From contig JAMOQI010000057.1 of NCBI GenBank assembly GCA_027064095.1, positions 1 to 64,000 of the forward strand: DNA of 64,000 nt. Direction: 5' to 3'. A program made the translations under genes and the position numbers. The notes below the pieces were generated by a model. The model had not been told where the DNA came from, did not search any database, and was given only the letters and a program-made list of their open reading frames with translations. This document shows positions 19,913 through 29,999 of the stretch, one piece after another. This stretch comes from Bacteroidales bacterium. GTDB taxonomy: Bacteria; Bacteroidota; Bacteroidia; Bacteroidales; UBA1556. How positions within the stretch are numbered: position 1 is the first letter of the stretch; each line of letters starts with the position of its first letter.

Positions 19913-21874
19913 TTAGTTCTTAATAATTTTTCTGACAATAGTTTCTTTGGTGGTATTAATTCTAATAATATATACTCCACCCTCATAAGTAGTTAAATCT
20001 AACGAATAATTTTTGGAATTTATTCCTTTAATAGAATTTATAATTCTACCATTAATATCCATTATCTCAATAGCATAAATTGGTTCCTTGCTTTGAATAG
20101 CAGAAATGCTTTTAGTTGGATTTGGCATAATCTTCAATGTGTTTCTGCTTTCTGGTAAGTTGATGCTTATATTTGTAGAAATATTTGATATTGCAATCAG
20201 GTGAATATCTGGATCAAACTCAACAGTGTCGATATAAGAATTAACATGCACATTAAAATTTTGTCCACTGAATGTATTGTTTAACACTACAATAGTATCA
20301 ATATTATTTCCTTTTAGACGAATTGGTACTGGCATTTCAAAAAAACTTACTGATGAGTGAGTTGTGGTTTGGTCAAGAATAATGTTTATACTGTCTTTTG
20401 CAGATTGGTATGTGGTAACAGTATAAATAGGAAAGCCTTGCCCATAGTACCAATCATCGAAAAATTCAGTTAGATTAAGACCGCTAGCTGCTTCCAGATG
20501 AGATTTTAAATCGGAAGTATGAGCATATCCGAAGCTTAGATTAGGATCGAGTAGATAGTTGTGAATACCTGCAAAAAATGCAGAATCACCACATACCCAT
20601 CTTAGCATATGCAATACATAGGCTCCTTTACTATATGATAATCTACTGTTGAAAATTCTATTAACACTTGTAGTATCATCACAATATACCGAACCGTCTG
20701 GTTCTTGCATAACATGGCTACTTGTTTGGTTTTTCCATGTTTCCCACCATGGTGTATTTGGCATGTGTTCATATGTAAGCCCTGTTAAATAGGTTGCAAA
20801 ACCTTCATTTAGCCATATGTCGTGCCAGCTTCCACATGTAACCATATCGCCAAACCACTGGTGAGCAAGTTCGTGAGCCATAAGACTATGGCTAAAACCA
20901 CCCATAAAACTCATGGTTTGATGTTCCATACCGCCACCCCAGCCAAATTGGGCATGTCCGTATTTTTCGTTAGTGTATGGATAGTCAATAAATAAATTGC
21001 TATATAATTGAATACTAGCAATAACATTTGGAGTCTGAGTGACGACGGTAGCTGAATCTTCAGGGAAAATGTAATTAAGAACTTCTACGGTTCCTGAGTT
21101 AATATTTGCAAAGTCTGAGTACGTAGCATAGTTGGTTACAGCTATAGCTACCAAATATGTTGCTATTGGATAACGATGTTTCCAGTGAAACAACTTCCCA
21201 TTTCCTTCATTTATCTCTGAAACAAGAACTCCATTAGAAGCGACTCTTTGTCCGGTTGTGGTATGCACATATACGTCTAACGAATCTATTTTGTCACTTA
21301 GGTCGTTTTTGTTGGGCCACCATTCTCTTGCTCCATAAGGTTCAGAGAGTGTCCATATTATTGGTGAATTGGCATGTGTGCTTTGGATAAAAGCTCCAAA
21401 GCCACTTCCTATACCCGGTGTTCCATGATAGTATATTTCCAATGAATCTAATGTTTGATTTGCCAATGTTGAATTTAGATAGATATTTAATAAATACGAT
21501 CCACTATCGGCAAAGGTTAAATTTTGCTTATGAAAAATAACACTATCTACAGTCATTGTATTATCTAACTCAAAAGTAATCTCATTTACGTTGGGCTCTG
21601 TAGTTTGAAATAATGTAAATACTGAACCGCTAATAAAATTCACAGATGGGTCGATAGTCCAATTCATTCGATGGTATTTAATATCGATATTCTGACCTGC
21701 AAATGATGAATTAGTTCCGGCTTTAGCAAAAAATTGCTGTTTTGTGTGAGAACATGTGCTTATCGCAGTTTGGTTTATAATTTCAGTATTTAGGTCTTGA
21801 TTTTGATATTGGGCTTTTAATGTAAATTGCAAAAAGCTTAATATAATGACTAATACAATCTTGTTGATATTCAT
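19913..21874 (-). CDS. Secreted M1-family metallopeptidase with T9SS sorting domain
   Basis: A 653-residue aminopeptidase-like protein. The signal peptide ends at KAQ (residue 22). The N-terminal saddle-like beta domain leads to the exopeptidase motif GGMEH (314-318, equivalent to GxMEN) and the zinc site HELAH (His334, Glu335, His338) with the distal Glu357 in NEGFAT. After the catalytic helices (SYSKGAYVLHML) the protein ends in a type A sorting domain (MPNPTKS, EIMDINGRII, YEGGVYIIRI, VRKIIKN). M1 enzymes remove N-terminal residues from peptides. Here it probably works at the surface or outside the cell. It lies 14 bp downstream of the C25 peptidase gene in the same operon. Confidence 0.94.
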   Translation of the reverse strand: MNINKIVLVIILSFLQFTLKAQYQNQDLNTEIINQTAISTCSHTKQQFFAKAGTNSSFAGQNIDIKYHRMNWTIDPSVNFISGSVFTLFQTTEPNVNEITFELDNTMTVDSVIFHKQNLTFADSGSYLLNIYLNSTLANQTLDSLEIYYHGTPGIGSGFGAFIQSTHANSPIIWTLSEPYGAREWWPNKNDLSDKIDSLDVYVHTTTGQRVASNGVLVSEINEGNGKLFHWKHRYPIATYLVAIAVTNYATYSDFANINSGTVEVLNYIFPEDSATVVTQTPNVIASIQLYSNLFIDYPYTNEKYGHAQFGWGGGMEHQTMSFMGGFSHSLMAHELAHQWFGDMVTCGSWHDIWLNEGFATYLTGLTYEHMPNTPWWETWKNQTSSHVMQEPDGSVYCDDTTSVNRIFNSRLSYSKGAYVLHMLRWVCGDSAFFAGIHNYLLDPNLSFGYAHTSDLKSHLEAASGLNLTEFFDDWYYGQGFPIYTVTTYQSAKDSINIILDQTTTHSSVSFFEMPVPIRLKGNNIDTIVVLNNTFSGQNFNVHVNSYIDTVEFDPDIHLIAISNISTNISINLPESRNTLKIMPNPTKSISAIQSKEPIYAIEIMDINGRIINSIKGINSKNYSLDLTTYEGGVYIIRINTTKETIVRKIIKN

Positions 21875-21888
21875 AAAATTTATTTTTA

Positions 21889-24800
21889 TTATTTCAATAA
21901 TTTAAAGACACCAATAATTCCATTATCGTTTGTTATTTGCAAATAATAAACTCCTGATGCAAATATTGATATATCAATTGTTTCAGTTACGTTTAGTGGA
22001 TTATTAATGGCTTTTTGTTTTATTATTTGACCTAAACTATTGTAAATATAGTATTTATATTTTAACAGGTTTGATTTAGATATATCTAGAGTGAAGATAC
22101 CATTTTTTGATGGATTTGGATAAATAGAAATAGCTTTTGTTGATAATGAATTATCTATTCCAACAGTATTATTTATGTAAATTGTTCTGTATGAAACACA
22201 TTCATTAGAGTCTTTTAGAGTGACTTTATATAGACCTTTACAAAGGTTTATAGCAGTTTGAGTGGTTTGATTGGCAGGGTCGTTCCATTGAAAGCTATAT
22301 GGAGGAGTTCCTCCCATTGGTGATGATGTTGCCGTTCCGGTGCAGTTATTTAAAGTGTCATCAGTATAAGATGTTGTCATATCCAAGGCGCTAGGTTGAC
22401 TGATTACAAAACTTGCTTGTTTGCTACAGCCAAGAGTATCAGTAACAATAACAGTGTAATTGCCTGCACTTAAGCTGGTTCTGTAGCTTCCAGTACCTCC
22501 TGAAGTCCAGAAGTAGGTATATGGACCGATACCACCAACGACATTTAGATTTATACTTCCTGAAGTTCCAAAATAACATTTTGCATCTTCCACAACTCCG
22601 GTTATTTGAATAGGGCTACTAGGGCCAATAACTTCTAAAGTATCGTGTATTATTGAGTTTTGAGCATCTGTAATTGTTACAGTAAAAATGCCAGCATTTA
22701 AGTGTTCGATTTTTGCAGTGGTATCTCCAGTATTCCATAAATATTGATATGGAGGAGTACCACAGGCAGGGAAAACTTCTAAGCTTCCAAGGCTATCATT
22801 GTAACATATATTATTTGTGGAGTTACTATAGAGGCTCATACTATTACCATTTCCAATTATAATAGTTTTTAATAAAGGTTTTTTATTTCTTGCAGTAATT
22901 GTTAATGTTAAGCTGGCTCCTTGGATGCCATTAAGAGGAATAAAACCATTACCGTTAATTAATTGTGTTCTGCCAAGTAATACTCCATTGCCCATTAGTG
23001 TAGCTATAGCATCAGACACATTACAATTTGAGATAATATAAGCAGAATCAATACAATTTATTGAATCTGGAAGAGTGGCTGTAATATAACCCGGACTTTC
23101 TGTCCATATTTTCATTGCAGGGTCTCCAAAATAATGAAATAATTCATAAGTATAGCGATTTCCTCCATTGCTTCCTCCCCATGTTTGCACCATACGTACA
23201 AGACCGTGATTCATTACGTCACCCATTTTCACTATATCGCTATGAGTATTAACATTTGGGTAGCTATTCCCTCCGCTACCAAATACTGGTAATAACCCAG
23301 GATTTGACCAAATTCCATCAATCATGCCTAATGATAATCCATCATTGTATCCACTATAACTATAATATGAAGCAGCAACAACACCTACGGCGCCACCATT
23401 TGTTTTTCGCATAAATGTTTCAGCAAAACAAGATGGTAATGTAAACTCACCAGTATGGCAGTTAATACTAAAAACCACAGGTAACTTATTACCATTGGAT
23501 AGGTTGTTTATTTTAGTACTTGTATAGTATGGGTGCGCCCAACCAATTCCACCAGAATATCCATGGTCGCGATGGAAAACCAAGAATTTACCAGCATTGA
23601 TTGCATTTGTAATATCAGTGTGCCCACTTTGCCAGTAAAATCCACTAGACTTTAGTAAGGCTGAATCTAAAGCTTGTCCATTTGAATAATATCCATTATT
23701 GTAATTCAAAGGTATAACATTATTGTCGGTATAATAAAGTCGTTGGCTATCATACCCTTGACTTAAAAGGTAGGTGCGAATATTTTCACTAGTGTGTAAA
23801 AATCTTCTATCAGCATATCCATCATTATTATCATCTTGATACATAGCACAGTTCAGAGCATTTTGATAAAATAGACTGTCGTTAATTGGGTTACGCTCAT
23901 AATTTATAATTCTCTGTACTTGCATCATAGCATTGGATGCAGAACTTGGAGAAATTCTCCCTTTGGCCATATCCGGTACAAAATCATTGTTCCCATCCAT
24001 GCATACATAATAAAGATCTGAGCCGAATGTTTCAGCCCCATTTTGAGTGTAATGTACTTCGGAAGGAACATCTTGATCATCTCCAATTATTAATAGATAA
24101 TCAGGTTTTGGAGTCCATAAATTATAGCGAGTACTAACAGCATTTTTGACTGATAATGCTGACCAATTGCTTGAAGAAACAACATCAACAGTATAACCCA
24201 TTTGGCGTTTCCAATTTGCAATTGAATCAGCAGCAGCAAGATAATTGCTGTGAGTTATTATAATGTAGTTCTTACTATTATTATTTAAAGTATTAAAATT
24301 TTGTGAGTTTTGGTAATATTTTCTTGCCTCCTTTTCCCATGATGCTGAGTTTAAAGGATAATTTAACAGCTGATTAATATAGTTTTCCGAATGATTATTA
24401 TAATTTGTGAAGGCATTAGCACCTGAGAAAGTTATTTTATAATTTATATTTTCATGTAAAAACAATTTCTCTGTAGCCGGGTTGTATTGCACAGGGCAAA
24501 CTTGTACCATAAGCATTCGTAATCCCCTAAATTTCATTTCTCCAATAATACTAACACTTTGTAATGGATAAATGGCATCAGTATCGTAAAAATCTTTATT
24601 AATCGTAAATTTTGGGTCTGGAGCACCTTCTGTATCAACAGCAGGTTTTAAAGCAGGAAAAACTCTTTTGGTGTTAGCTACCGATGGAACATCGTTATTC
24701 AATTTTAGTTGGTAATCAGCTCCTTCCGGAACTGCTATCAAGTCAATATGAGAAGGAAGAGCCGGCAGCCCAACTTCTTGAATATGGCTAAAATCTGTTA

Positions 24801-25023
24801 TGCTTAGCTTTTGATATATTTTACCTTTGTGTGTTATTGGGAAGGAAAATAGTTTATTGAAACTGTAATTTACTTCTATGCCTTCAAGTCCATTATCAGT
24901 AATATTTCTAATTGGAGATGAATTTTCTGTATTATTAGAGCCTTTGGGTTGAATAATTTGAATTTGAGCATTACTTATACTGTATGAAATTAACAGTATA
25001 GTTAGGAGTAAAATTAATCGCAT
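21889..25023 (-). CDS. Gingipain-like C25 cysteine peptidase with SprB repeats and T9SS sorting domain
   Basis: A 1044-residue secreted endopeptidase. The signal peptide ends at NAQ (20) and a propeptide-like beta domain extends to about 250. The C25 catalytic domain (about 252-620) has the gingipain layout: YIIITHSNY, LLIIGDDQDVPS, the catalytic His487 in HRDHGYSGG and the nucleophile Cys522 in SINCHTGEF. Three SprB-type repeats follow (GTPPYQYLWNTGDT, GIGPYTYFWTSGGT, GTPPYSFQWNDPA), each with the PY.Y.W core, at about 745-960. The protein ends in a type A sorting domain (YPNPSKNG, YYIYNSLGQII, FASGVYYLQI, FKLLK). Residues that would reveal Arg or Lys preference cannot be judged by eye. It is the first gene of a two-peptidase operon. 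Confidence 0.94.
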   Translation of the reverse strand: MRLILLLTILLISYSISNAQIQIIQPKGSNNTENSSPIRNITDNGLEGIEVNYSFNKLFSFPITHKGKIYQKLSITDFSHIQEVGLPALPSHIDLIAVPEGADYQLKLNNDVPSVANTKRVFPALKPAVDTEGAPDPKFTINKDFYDTDAIYPLQSVSIIGEMKFRGLRMLMVQVCPVQYNPATEKLFLHENINYKITFSGANAFTNYNNHSENYINQLLNYPLNSASWEKEARKYYQNSQNFNTLNNNSKNYIIITHSNYLAAADSIANWKRQMGYTVDVVSSSNWSALSVKNAVSTRYNLWTPKPDYLLIIGDDQDVPSEVHYTQNGAETFGSDLYYVCMDGNNDFVPDMAKGRISPSSASNAMMQVQRIINYERNPINDSLFYQNALNCAMYQDDNNDGYADRRFLHTSENIRTYLLSQGYDSQRLYYTDNNVIPLNYNNGYYSNGQALDSALLKSSGFYWQSGHTDITNAINAGKFLVFHRDHGYSGGIGWAHPYYTSTKINNLSNGNKLPVVFSINCHTGEFTLPSCFAETFMRKTNGGAVGVVAASYYSYSGYNDGLSLGMIDGIWSNPGLLPVFGSGGNSYPNVNTHSDIVKMGDVMNHGLVRMVQTWGGSNGGNRYTYELFHYFGDPAMKIWTESPGYITATLPDSINCIDSAYIISNCNVSDAIATLMGNGVLLGRTQLINGNGFIPLNGIQGASLTLTITARNKKPLLKTIIIGNGNSMSLYSNSTNNICYNDSLGSLEVFPACGTPPYQYLWNTGDTTAKIEHLNAGIFTVTITDAQNSIIHDTLEVIGPSSPIQITGVVEDAKCYFGTSGSINLNVVGGIGPYTYFWTSGGTGSYRTSLSAGNYTVIVTDTLGCSKQASFVISQPSALDMTTSYTDDTLNNCTGTATSSPMGGTPPYSFQWNDPANQTTQTAINLCKGLYKVTLKDSNECVSYRTIYINNTVGIDNSLSTKAISIYPNPSKNGIFTLDISKSNLLKYKYYIYNSLGQIIKQKAINNPLNVTETIDISIFASGVYYLQITNDNGIIGVFKLLK

Positions 25024-25062
25024 AATAATTTGTTGTTTGTGTGTTGCATGTCAATAATATCG

Positions 25063-25070
25063 CAAATATA
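25063..25070 (-). promoter_or_regulatory. Promoter -7 element for the C25-M1 operon
   Basis: Reads TATATTTG on the minus strand, an exact match to TAnnTTTG, 40 bp before the C25 start codon. Confidence 0.6.
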
Positions 25071-25163
25071 CTAAAATACCATAATGGATAAGATATAATA
25101 CGAAATGATTAGGTAGAATAGACAGAAAATAAATATAAACGTTGCTTTTGATTAAAATAACTA

Positions 25164-25865
25164 TTATTGAGTTAAAAACTTTGCAAAATTATATTCCCAT
25201 GGGCCTAGTTTAGTTTCGTACGACATGGCTTTTTTAATCATTTTGTCGAAGACAATATTACTAACTTCTATAGCTCCCATCCTAAAGCTATGTGGGTTAC
25301 TAACTTGTGAATCTATAAAGTGAAAATCCCAATTTTTGAGCATAAACGCAAGTGCATGAAGTGCTATTTTTGATGTGTTGGGAATTATGTGAAACATGCT
25401 TTCCCCAAAGAAAGCTCTACCTAATGAAATACCATAAAGTCCACCAACCATTTTGTTTTCAAGATAAACCTCAACAGTGTGTAAATATCCCATGTCAAAT
25501 AATATACTGTAGACATTAATTATCTCATCCGAAATCCAAGTGTCTTCTTGCCCTGTTCTGTCTACTGTGGCACAATTTAGAATAACGTCTTTAAAATTAG
25601 TATCTAATTTTATCTCAAAAGGATATTTCTTTATTGTTCGACGAAGTGATTTCGGTATTTTTAATTTTCCAGGAATATAAACAGGGCGATATGGACTTGC
25701 CCACCAAAGTATATCATCTTCGGGGTTAAACCAAGGGAAAATACCAAGAGAGTAAGCCAGCAAGAGTCTATCAACATTAAGATCTCCTCCTATAGCTAAT
25801 AAGCCATTTTCGTCAGCTAAGAGTGGGTTCGGGAAAGCTATGTCATCACCAAGAATGAAAATCAT
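25164..25865 (-). CDS. aat: Leucyl/phenylalanyl-tRNA-protein transferase
   Basis: Transfers Leu or Phe from aminoacyl-tRNA to N-terminal Lys or Arg of proteins, marking them for the N-end rule ClpS/ClpAP route. The protein has 233 residues, the normal length. Motifs are FPNPLLADENGLLAIGGDL at 12-30, GIFPWFNPEDDILWWASPYR at 57-76 and GGLYGISLGRAFFGESMFH around 141-160. Its start is 11 bp after the stop of the upstream barrel gene. Confidence 0.96.
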   Translation of the reverse strand: MIFILGDDIAFPNPLLADENGLLAIGGDLNVDRLLLAYSLGIFPWFNPEDDILWWASPYRPVYIPGKLKIPKSLRRTIKKYPFEIKLDTNFKDVILNCATVDRTGQEDTWISDEIINVYSILFDMGYLHTVEVYLENKMVGGLYGISLGRAFFGESMFHIIPNTSKIALHALAFMLKNWDFHFIDSQVSNPHSFRMGAIEVSNIVFDKMIKKAMSYETKLGPWEYNFAKFLTQ

Positions 25866-25876
25866 CTCTAATAGAT

Positions 25877-26617
25877 TTAAAACTTTGAAAGCTTATAAAT
25901 ATAATAAACATTTATAGTAGGAAACCATCCATATTTCTTCATTGTTTGTTGTAGTTTTTCATTTGTAAGCTCAGATATAGGTGAGATATATCTATAATCA
26001 GACTGTAAATTATGATGTGAGAGTATAGTTTTATTAATACCGACCTCTACTCGCAACTCTGAATTGGGATTCAATAATGGGATTATTTTTCCTGCAATAA
26101 AGCCAATATTTATATAATTTGTATTAAGAGTAAGGGGTTTTGTGCTTTGACTTTTGGCAATTGGGCCAAGAGGAATTTCTCCGGAATTTAAATCCACATC
26201 AAAGGCTTTATTGATTACATCATCGGTGATATCACGTTTTAGTAAATTCATCCATTGTATACTAAATGCTCCGTAATATCGGCGATTATCAGAGCCAAAG
26301 TAGTAATGTGCACCTATATCGAGACCAGCACCAATAGAAAATGGCTCATTTAGAATAGCTGTAATATTAGGGTCTGCACCCCATAGATTCATATATCCAG
26401 TTGGCACTTTTGAGAATGGGAAAGTGACAAATTGAGTGCTTAAATGAATAGCAAAACGAGTACTGAATCTTACAAAATATCCAATATCGTATGTATATGG
26501 AAGTTTAATGCCCGCTCTCAAGCCTTGCTCTTCAGGTTGCGAAAAAGCTAAGTTAGATGTGAAAAGTATTAGTGTAATACTTATTATTATTTTAATAAAA
26601 TGCCTTTTTATACTCAT
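25877..26617 (-). CDS. Predicted outer-membrane beta-barrel protein
   Basis: A 246-residue protein with a signal peptide (ends near AFSQ, residue 27). Alternating amphipathic strands rich in aromatic and Gly residues follow (YGAFSIQWMNLL, YINIGFIAGKII, FPTINVYYIYKL). The last strand ends in KLSKF, close to the barrel-assembly signal with a terminal aromatic. The function is unknown. It precedes aat by 11 bp and probably shares its transcript. A TATCTTTA near-match promoter lies at 26643-26650 on the minus strand. Confidence 0.7.
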   Translation of the reverse strand: MSIKRHFIKIIISITLILFTSNLAFSQPEEQGLRAGIKLPYTYDIGYFVRFSTRFAIHLSTQFVTFPFSKVPTGYMNLWGADPNITAILNEPFSIGAGLDIGAHYYFGSDNRRYYGAFSIQWMNLLKRDITDDVINKAFDVDLNSGEIPLGPIAKSQSTKPLTLNTNYINIGFIAGKIIPLLNPNSELRVEVGINKTILSHHNLQSDYRYISPISELTNEKLQQTMKKYGWFPTINVYYIYKLSKF

Positions 26618-26731
26618 ATTTATTTTGAGTTTATTTCAAACTGTAAAGATAGAATAAATTAAAAAGCTTGACTTTGAAAATTATTATTTAAAAAGCAGAA
26701 TAAAATATATTTCTATATATTAAAAAAAGTG

Positions 26732-26739
26732 TATTTTTG
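26732..26739 (+). promoter_or_regulatory. Promoter -7 element for tRNA-Cys
   Basis: TATTTTTG matches TAnnTTTG and ends 18 bp before the tRNA 5' end, leaving a short leader. Confidence 0.6.
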
Positions 26740-26757
26740 CAATCCGGAAATTGAAAA

Positions 26758-26828
26758 GGTCTCTTGGCCGAGTGGCTAGGCACCGGTCTGCAAAACCGTC
26801 TACCCCGGTTCGAATCCGGGAGAGACCT
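26758..26828 (+). tRNA. tRNA-Cys (anticodon GCA)
   Basis: The 7-bp acceptor stem GGTCTCT pairs fully with AGAGACC, followed by discriminator T. The anticodon loop CTGCAAA gives anticodon GCA. The T-arm CCCGG-TTCGAAT-CCGGG is complete. The CCA end is not encoded (TCA follows), so it must be added after transcription. The outermost anticodon-stem pair is a C/T mismatch. Confidence 0.97.
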
Positions 26829-26842
26829 CAATAATTATTACT

Positions 26843-26882
26843 AATCTCCAATTCTTAATTTAAAGAGTTGGAGATTTTTTTT
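26843..26882 (+). terminator. Intrinsic terminator after tRNA-Cys
   Basis: A 14-bp stem (26843-26856 with 26863-26876, one G-U pair), the loop AATTTA and a run of eight Ts. Confidence 0.92.
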
Positions 26883-26898
26883 GCAGAAATCAAAAACT

Positions 26899-27133
26899 AA
26901 TTCGGATTATTCATAAATAATTCTGACGATTAAGTAAAACTAATAACCTCAGTTCAACGAAAAATTTTACTCGCAGAAAGCTTATATCTAACAGAGGTAA
27001 ATAAATTTGGGTCTAGATTTAAGTTTTTCTAATTGAGTATGTCCCTAAATTATTTTGGAGAGGTTTCCGCATTGCATTTCGCTATTCATTGCTTATTAAT
27101 ACAAAAGCAAAGCGAATTGAATGAATAATGTGC
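26899..27133 (-). repeat. Dispersed intergenic repeat, copy C (full length, minus orientation)
   Basis: A full copy on the minus strand. Its 3' hairpin is at 26904-26923 (GGATTATT on the plus strand, with one mismatched outer base in the other arm). The TTTTACTTAATCGTCAG block, a TTAGATATAAGCTTTCTG block and a GAAAAACTTAAAT block lie inside. The 5' hairpin has TATTCATT/AATGAATA arms around the 18-bp core at 27102-27119. Relative to the body, the core is inverted compared with copies A and B. It begins 17 bp after the tRNA-Cys terminator. Confidence 0.85.
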
Positions 27134-27301
27134 ATTAAATTTACAAATTATTGGAAACAAATTGTATAAATTTAATATTTTAATAATACGAAGTTACTAT
27201 CTATCATAGTTTTATATTTTGCATCTATTTTAACAAATTAAGTATGTATTTTTTATTTAAATTTAAATACCGATAAGCAAGCTTAATTTCAATATATTTT
27301 C

Positions 27302-27309
27302 TACTTTCG
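27302..27309 (+). promoter_or_regulatory. Likely promoter -7 element for the DUF5916 gene
   Basis: TACTTTCG differs from TAnnTTTG at one position and lies 27 bp upstream of the ATG. Confidence 0.4.
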
Positions 27310-27336
27310 CATATACAATATTATATAATTATTACA

Positions 27337-29958
27337 ATGAGATTATTTTTTATAGTTATAATTATTCTAAGCTATGGGGTATTATTTTCTCAGGAGAAAA
27401 AGACTTATACCTGTAGTAGAATATCTCAAGAGCCTATAATTGATGGTGTTTTAAATGATGATGTCTGGAAAACAGGAGAATGGGAAGGTGGTTTTGTTCA
27501 AAGAGAGCCAATTGATAATAGTAAGCCTAGTCAAGAAACGTTTTTTAAGGTTTTTTATACCGATAACTTTATTTATGTTGCCATAAAAGCTATGGATACT
27601 CAAGCGGACTCTATTGATAGTAGATTGGTACGAAGAGATAAGCAAGAAGGAGATATGGTGGCGGTGCATTTTGATAGTTATAATGATTCCAGAACTTCAT
27701 TTAGTTTTTTCGTAAATGCTGCCGGTGTAAAATCTGATGTTTTATTAAGTAATGGAGGTAATAAAAAAGATGCAAACTGGAATCCTATTTGGCAGGTAAA
27801 AACTACTAAAGATGGTAATGGGTGGTATGCTGAGATGAAGATTCCATTGAGTCAGTTGAGATTTTCTAAAACTGATAATAAAGTGTGGGGATTCGAGGTT
27901 TCGCGATATATTTTCCGTTTACAGGAGTTATCACTATGGCAACCAATTCCACAAACTGAGTCAGGTTGGGTTTTTAATTTTGGGAAGCTTTATGGTATTT
28001 CGGATATAAAACCTAAAAGAATTATTGAGATTGCACCATATGTTAGTGGAGGATTTGAAAGTTATGAGAAGGAGGAGGGGAATCCTTATGCCGATGGGAG
28101 CAATCTTTTGCATGGTTTGGGTGTTGATGGGAAAATAGGACTTAGTAATGATTTCATTCTGGATTTTACTGTAAATCCGGATTTTGGACAAGTAGAGGCA
28201 GACCCTTCACAAGTTAATTTGACAGCTTTTGAGGTATATTTTGAAGAGCAACGTCCTTTCTTTGTTGAGGGAGGAAATATCCTTGATTTTAAGATCACCC
28301 CCGGCGACCATGATGTTGCTCGTGACAATCTTTTTTATTCTCGAAGAATAGGTAGAAGGCCGCAGTATTATCCTAATTTGCGAAATAATGAGTTTATTGA
28401 TTTTCCTATGGCTACTTCTATATTGGGTGCTATGAAAGTTTCCGGGAAAACCAAGAGTGGATTCTCACTTGGTGTAATTGAGAGTGTTACAAAAAAACAA
28501 AAGGCTTTAATTTCTTTTGATGGAGAAGAAAGAGAACAAACTGTGGAACCACTTACTAATTATTTTGTTGCCAGGGCTCAACAGGATATTAATCAGGGAA
28601 ATACAATTATTGGTGGAGCGATTACCTCAACAAAAAGATTTATAGAAGATTCAGCCTTGACATTTCTTCCAAAAACAGCTTTTAGTAGTGGATTAGATTT
28701 TACGCAATATTGGGATAAAAGAAAATATTATTTTAAAGTTGATGGTGTATATAGCTATATTAATGGTGATTCTTTGTCGATGATTGACAGACAAACATCT
28801 CCGCAGCGATATTTTCAACGTCCTGATGCTGATTACCTTATTCTTGATTCCGGTATTACAAGTTTATCCGGTTATGGGGGGAATATTTCGGCAGGTAAAC
28901 AAGTGCCAAGTGGGTTGAGCTATAGTGTAAATGGCTCATTAAGATCGCCTAATATTTCTATAGAAGATTTGGGATATTTGAGAAAGAGCGATTACATTAT
29001 GCAGTCGGCAAGGGTATCATATAGGTTTACTAAACCAATGTTCTTCTATCGTAATATCGATATTGGAATGGTCCAATGGAATGGTTGGGACTATGGAGGA
29101 AGAAGTACATTTAATGGTGGTATGGCTTGGTTTACAATGCAATTTAAGAATTATTACACTTTTGTATTACGCTCCTCAGCAGAAACTAATATTCATGATA
29201 ATTATAAATTGCGTGGAGGCCCAACTTTTTATGATCCTGGAAATGTTAGTATTAGGGCTAATATAGAAACTAATGAATCGAAGAAGTTTTATATGGATTT
29301 TGGCTTTAGACAAGGATGGGGACAATATTCATTCAGTAGAAAAAACGCATGGGACGCAGGTTTTACATATCGTCCAATAGACGCTTTGGAGCTAGCTTTT
29401 CATCCAAATATTAGCTTTAATCGTAATGATCTGCAATATGTTGATGAGTTATATAATGATAAGGAAATTAGATATATTTTATCTTCTATAGACCAAACAA
29501 CTTTAGTCTTTAGATTTTATTTAAATCTAAATTTAAGTCCAAATCTAACTATTCAATATTTTGGCTCGCCTTTTATTAGTACAGGAAGATATTATGATTT
29601 TAAAATGGTAGTAAATTCTAATGCGGCTAATTATAATGATAGGACACATCAATATCTGGATAATGAAATATCTTATAATACCACTGATGATACTTATGAT
29701 ATTGATGAAAATGGTGATGGTAATATAGATTATAGTATTTATAATCCTGATTTTAATTTCAAACAGTTTCAGTCAAATCTAGTTTTAAGATGGGAGTTTA
29801 CTCCTGGTTCTGTATTATTTCTTGTTTGGTCACAGAATAAAACTAATGAAAATGGTTTTGGAACATTTAATTTTAGTGATGATATGAGCAATCTTTTTGG
29901 TACTATACCTCACAATGTATTCTTATTAAAGTTCTCTTATAGATTCTATAATAAGTAA
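27337..29958 (+). CDS. DUF5916 outer-membrane protein with N-terminal CBM9-like domain
   Basis: An 873-residue exported protein with signal peptide (residues 1-18). Residues ~22-200 form a carbohydrate-binding family 9-like domain (EPIIDGVLNDDVWK, FFKVFYTDNFIYVAIKA, SFSFFVNAAGVKSD). The rest matches DUF5916, with a conserved NPDFGQVEADPSQVNL segment near 278 and FEEQRPFFVEG near 302. It finishes with a long run of amphipathic strands ending in FSYRFYNK, as in a large outer-membrane barrel. The function of the family is not established. Binding to or transport of carbohydrate is a guess from the CBM9 fold. No susCD pair is nearby. Confidence 0.9.
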   Translation: MRLFFIVIIILSYGVLFSQEKKTYTCSRISQEPIIDGVLNDDVWKTGEWEGGFVQREPIDNSKPSQETFFKVFYTDNFIYVAIKAMDTQADSIDSRLVRRDKQEGDMVAVHFDSYNDSRTSFSFFVNAAGVKSDVLLSNGGNKKDANWNPIWQVKTTKDGNGWYAEMKIPLSQLRFSKTDNKVWGFEVSRYIFRLQELSLWQPIPQTESGWVFNFGKLYGISDIKPKRIIEIAPYVSGGFESYEKEEGNPYADGSNLLHGLGVDGKIGLSNDFILDFTVNPDFGQVEADPSQVNLTAFEVYFEEQRPFFVEGGNILDFKITPGDHDVARDNLFYSRRIGRRPQYYPNLRNNEFIDFPMATSILGAMKVSGKTKSGFSLGVIESVTKKQKALISFDGEEREQTVEPLTNYFVARAQQDINQGNTIIGGAITSTKRFIEDSALTFLPKTAFSSGLDFTQYWDKRKYYFKVDGVYSYINGDSLSMIDRQTSPQRYFQRPDADYLILDSGITSLSGYGGNISAGKQVPSGLSYSVNGSLRSPNISIEDLGYLRKSDYIMQSARVSYRFTKPMFFYRNIDIGMVQWNGWDYGGRSTFNGGMAWFTMQFKNYYTFVLRSSAETNIHDNYKLRGGPTFYDPGNVSIRANIETNESKKFYMDFGFRQGWGQYSFSRKNAWDAGFTYRPIDALELAFHPNISFNRNDLQYVDELYNDKEIRYILSSIDQTTLVFRFYLNLNLSPNLTIQYFGSPFISTGRYYDFKMVVNSNAANYNDRTHQYLDNEISYNTTDDTYDIDENGDGNIDYSIYNPDFNFKQFQSNLVLRWEFTPGSVLFLVWSQNKTNENGFGTFNFSDDMSNLFGTIPHNVFLLKFSYRFYNK

Positions 29959-29999
29959 ATATTATACAGTATATATACTTTTTCAGAACATTACATTCT

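Noticed and set aside
26758-27133. Integration of a mobile element at tRNA-Cys
   Set aside because: No integrase gene and no duplicated tRNA 3' end was found. The nearby repeat starts after the tRNA terminator and has copies away from tRNA genes.
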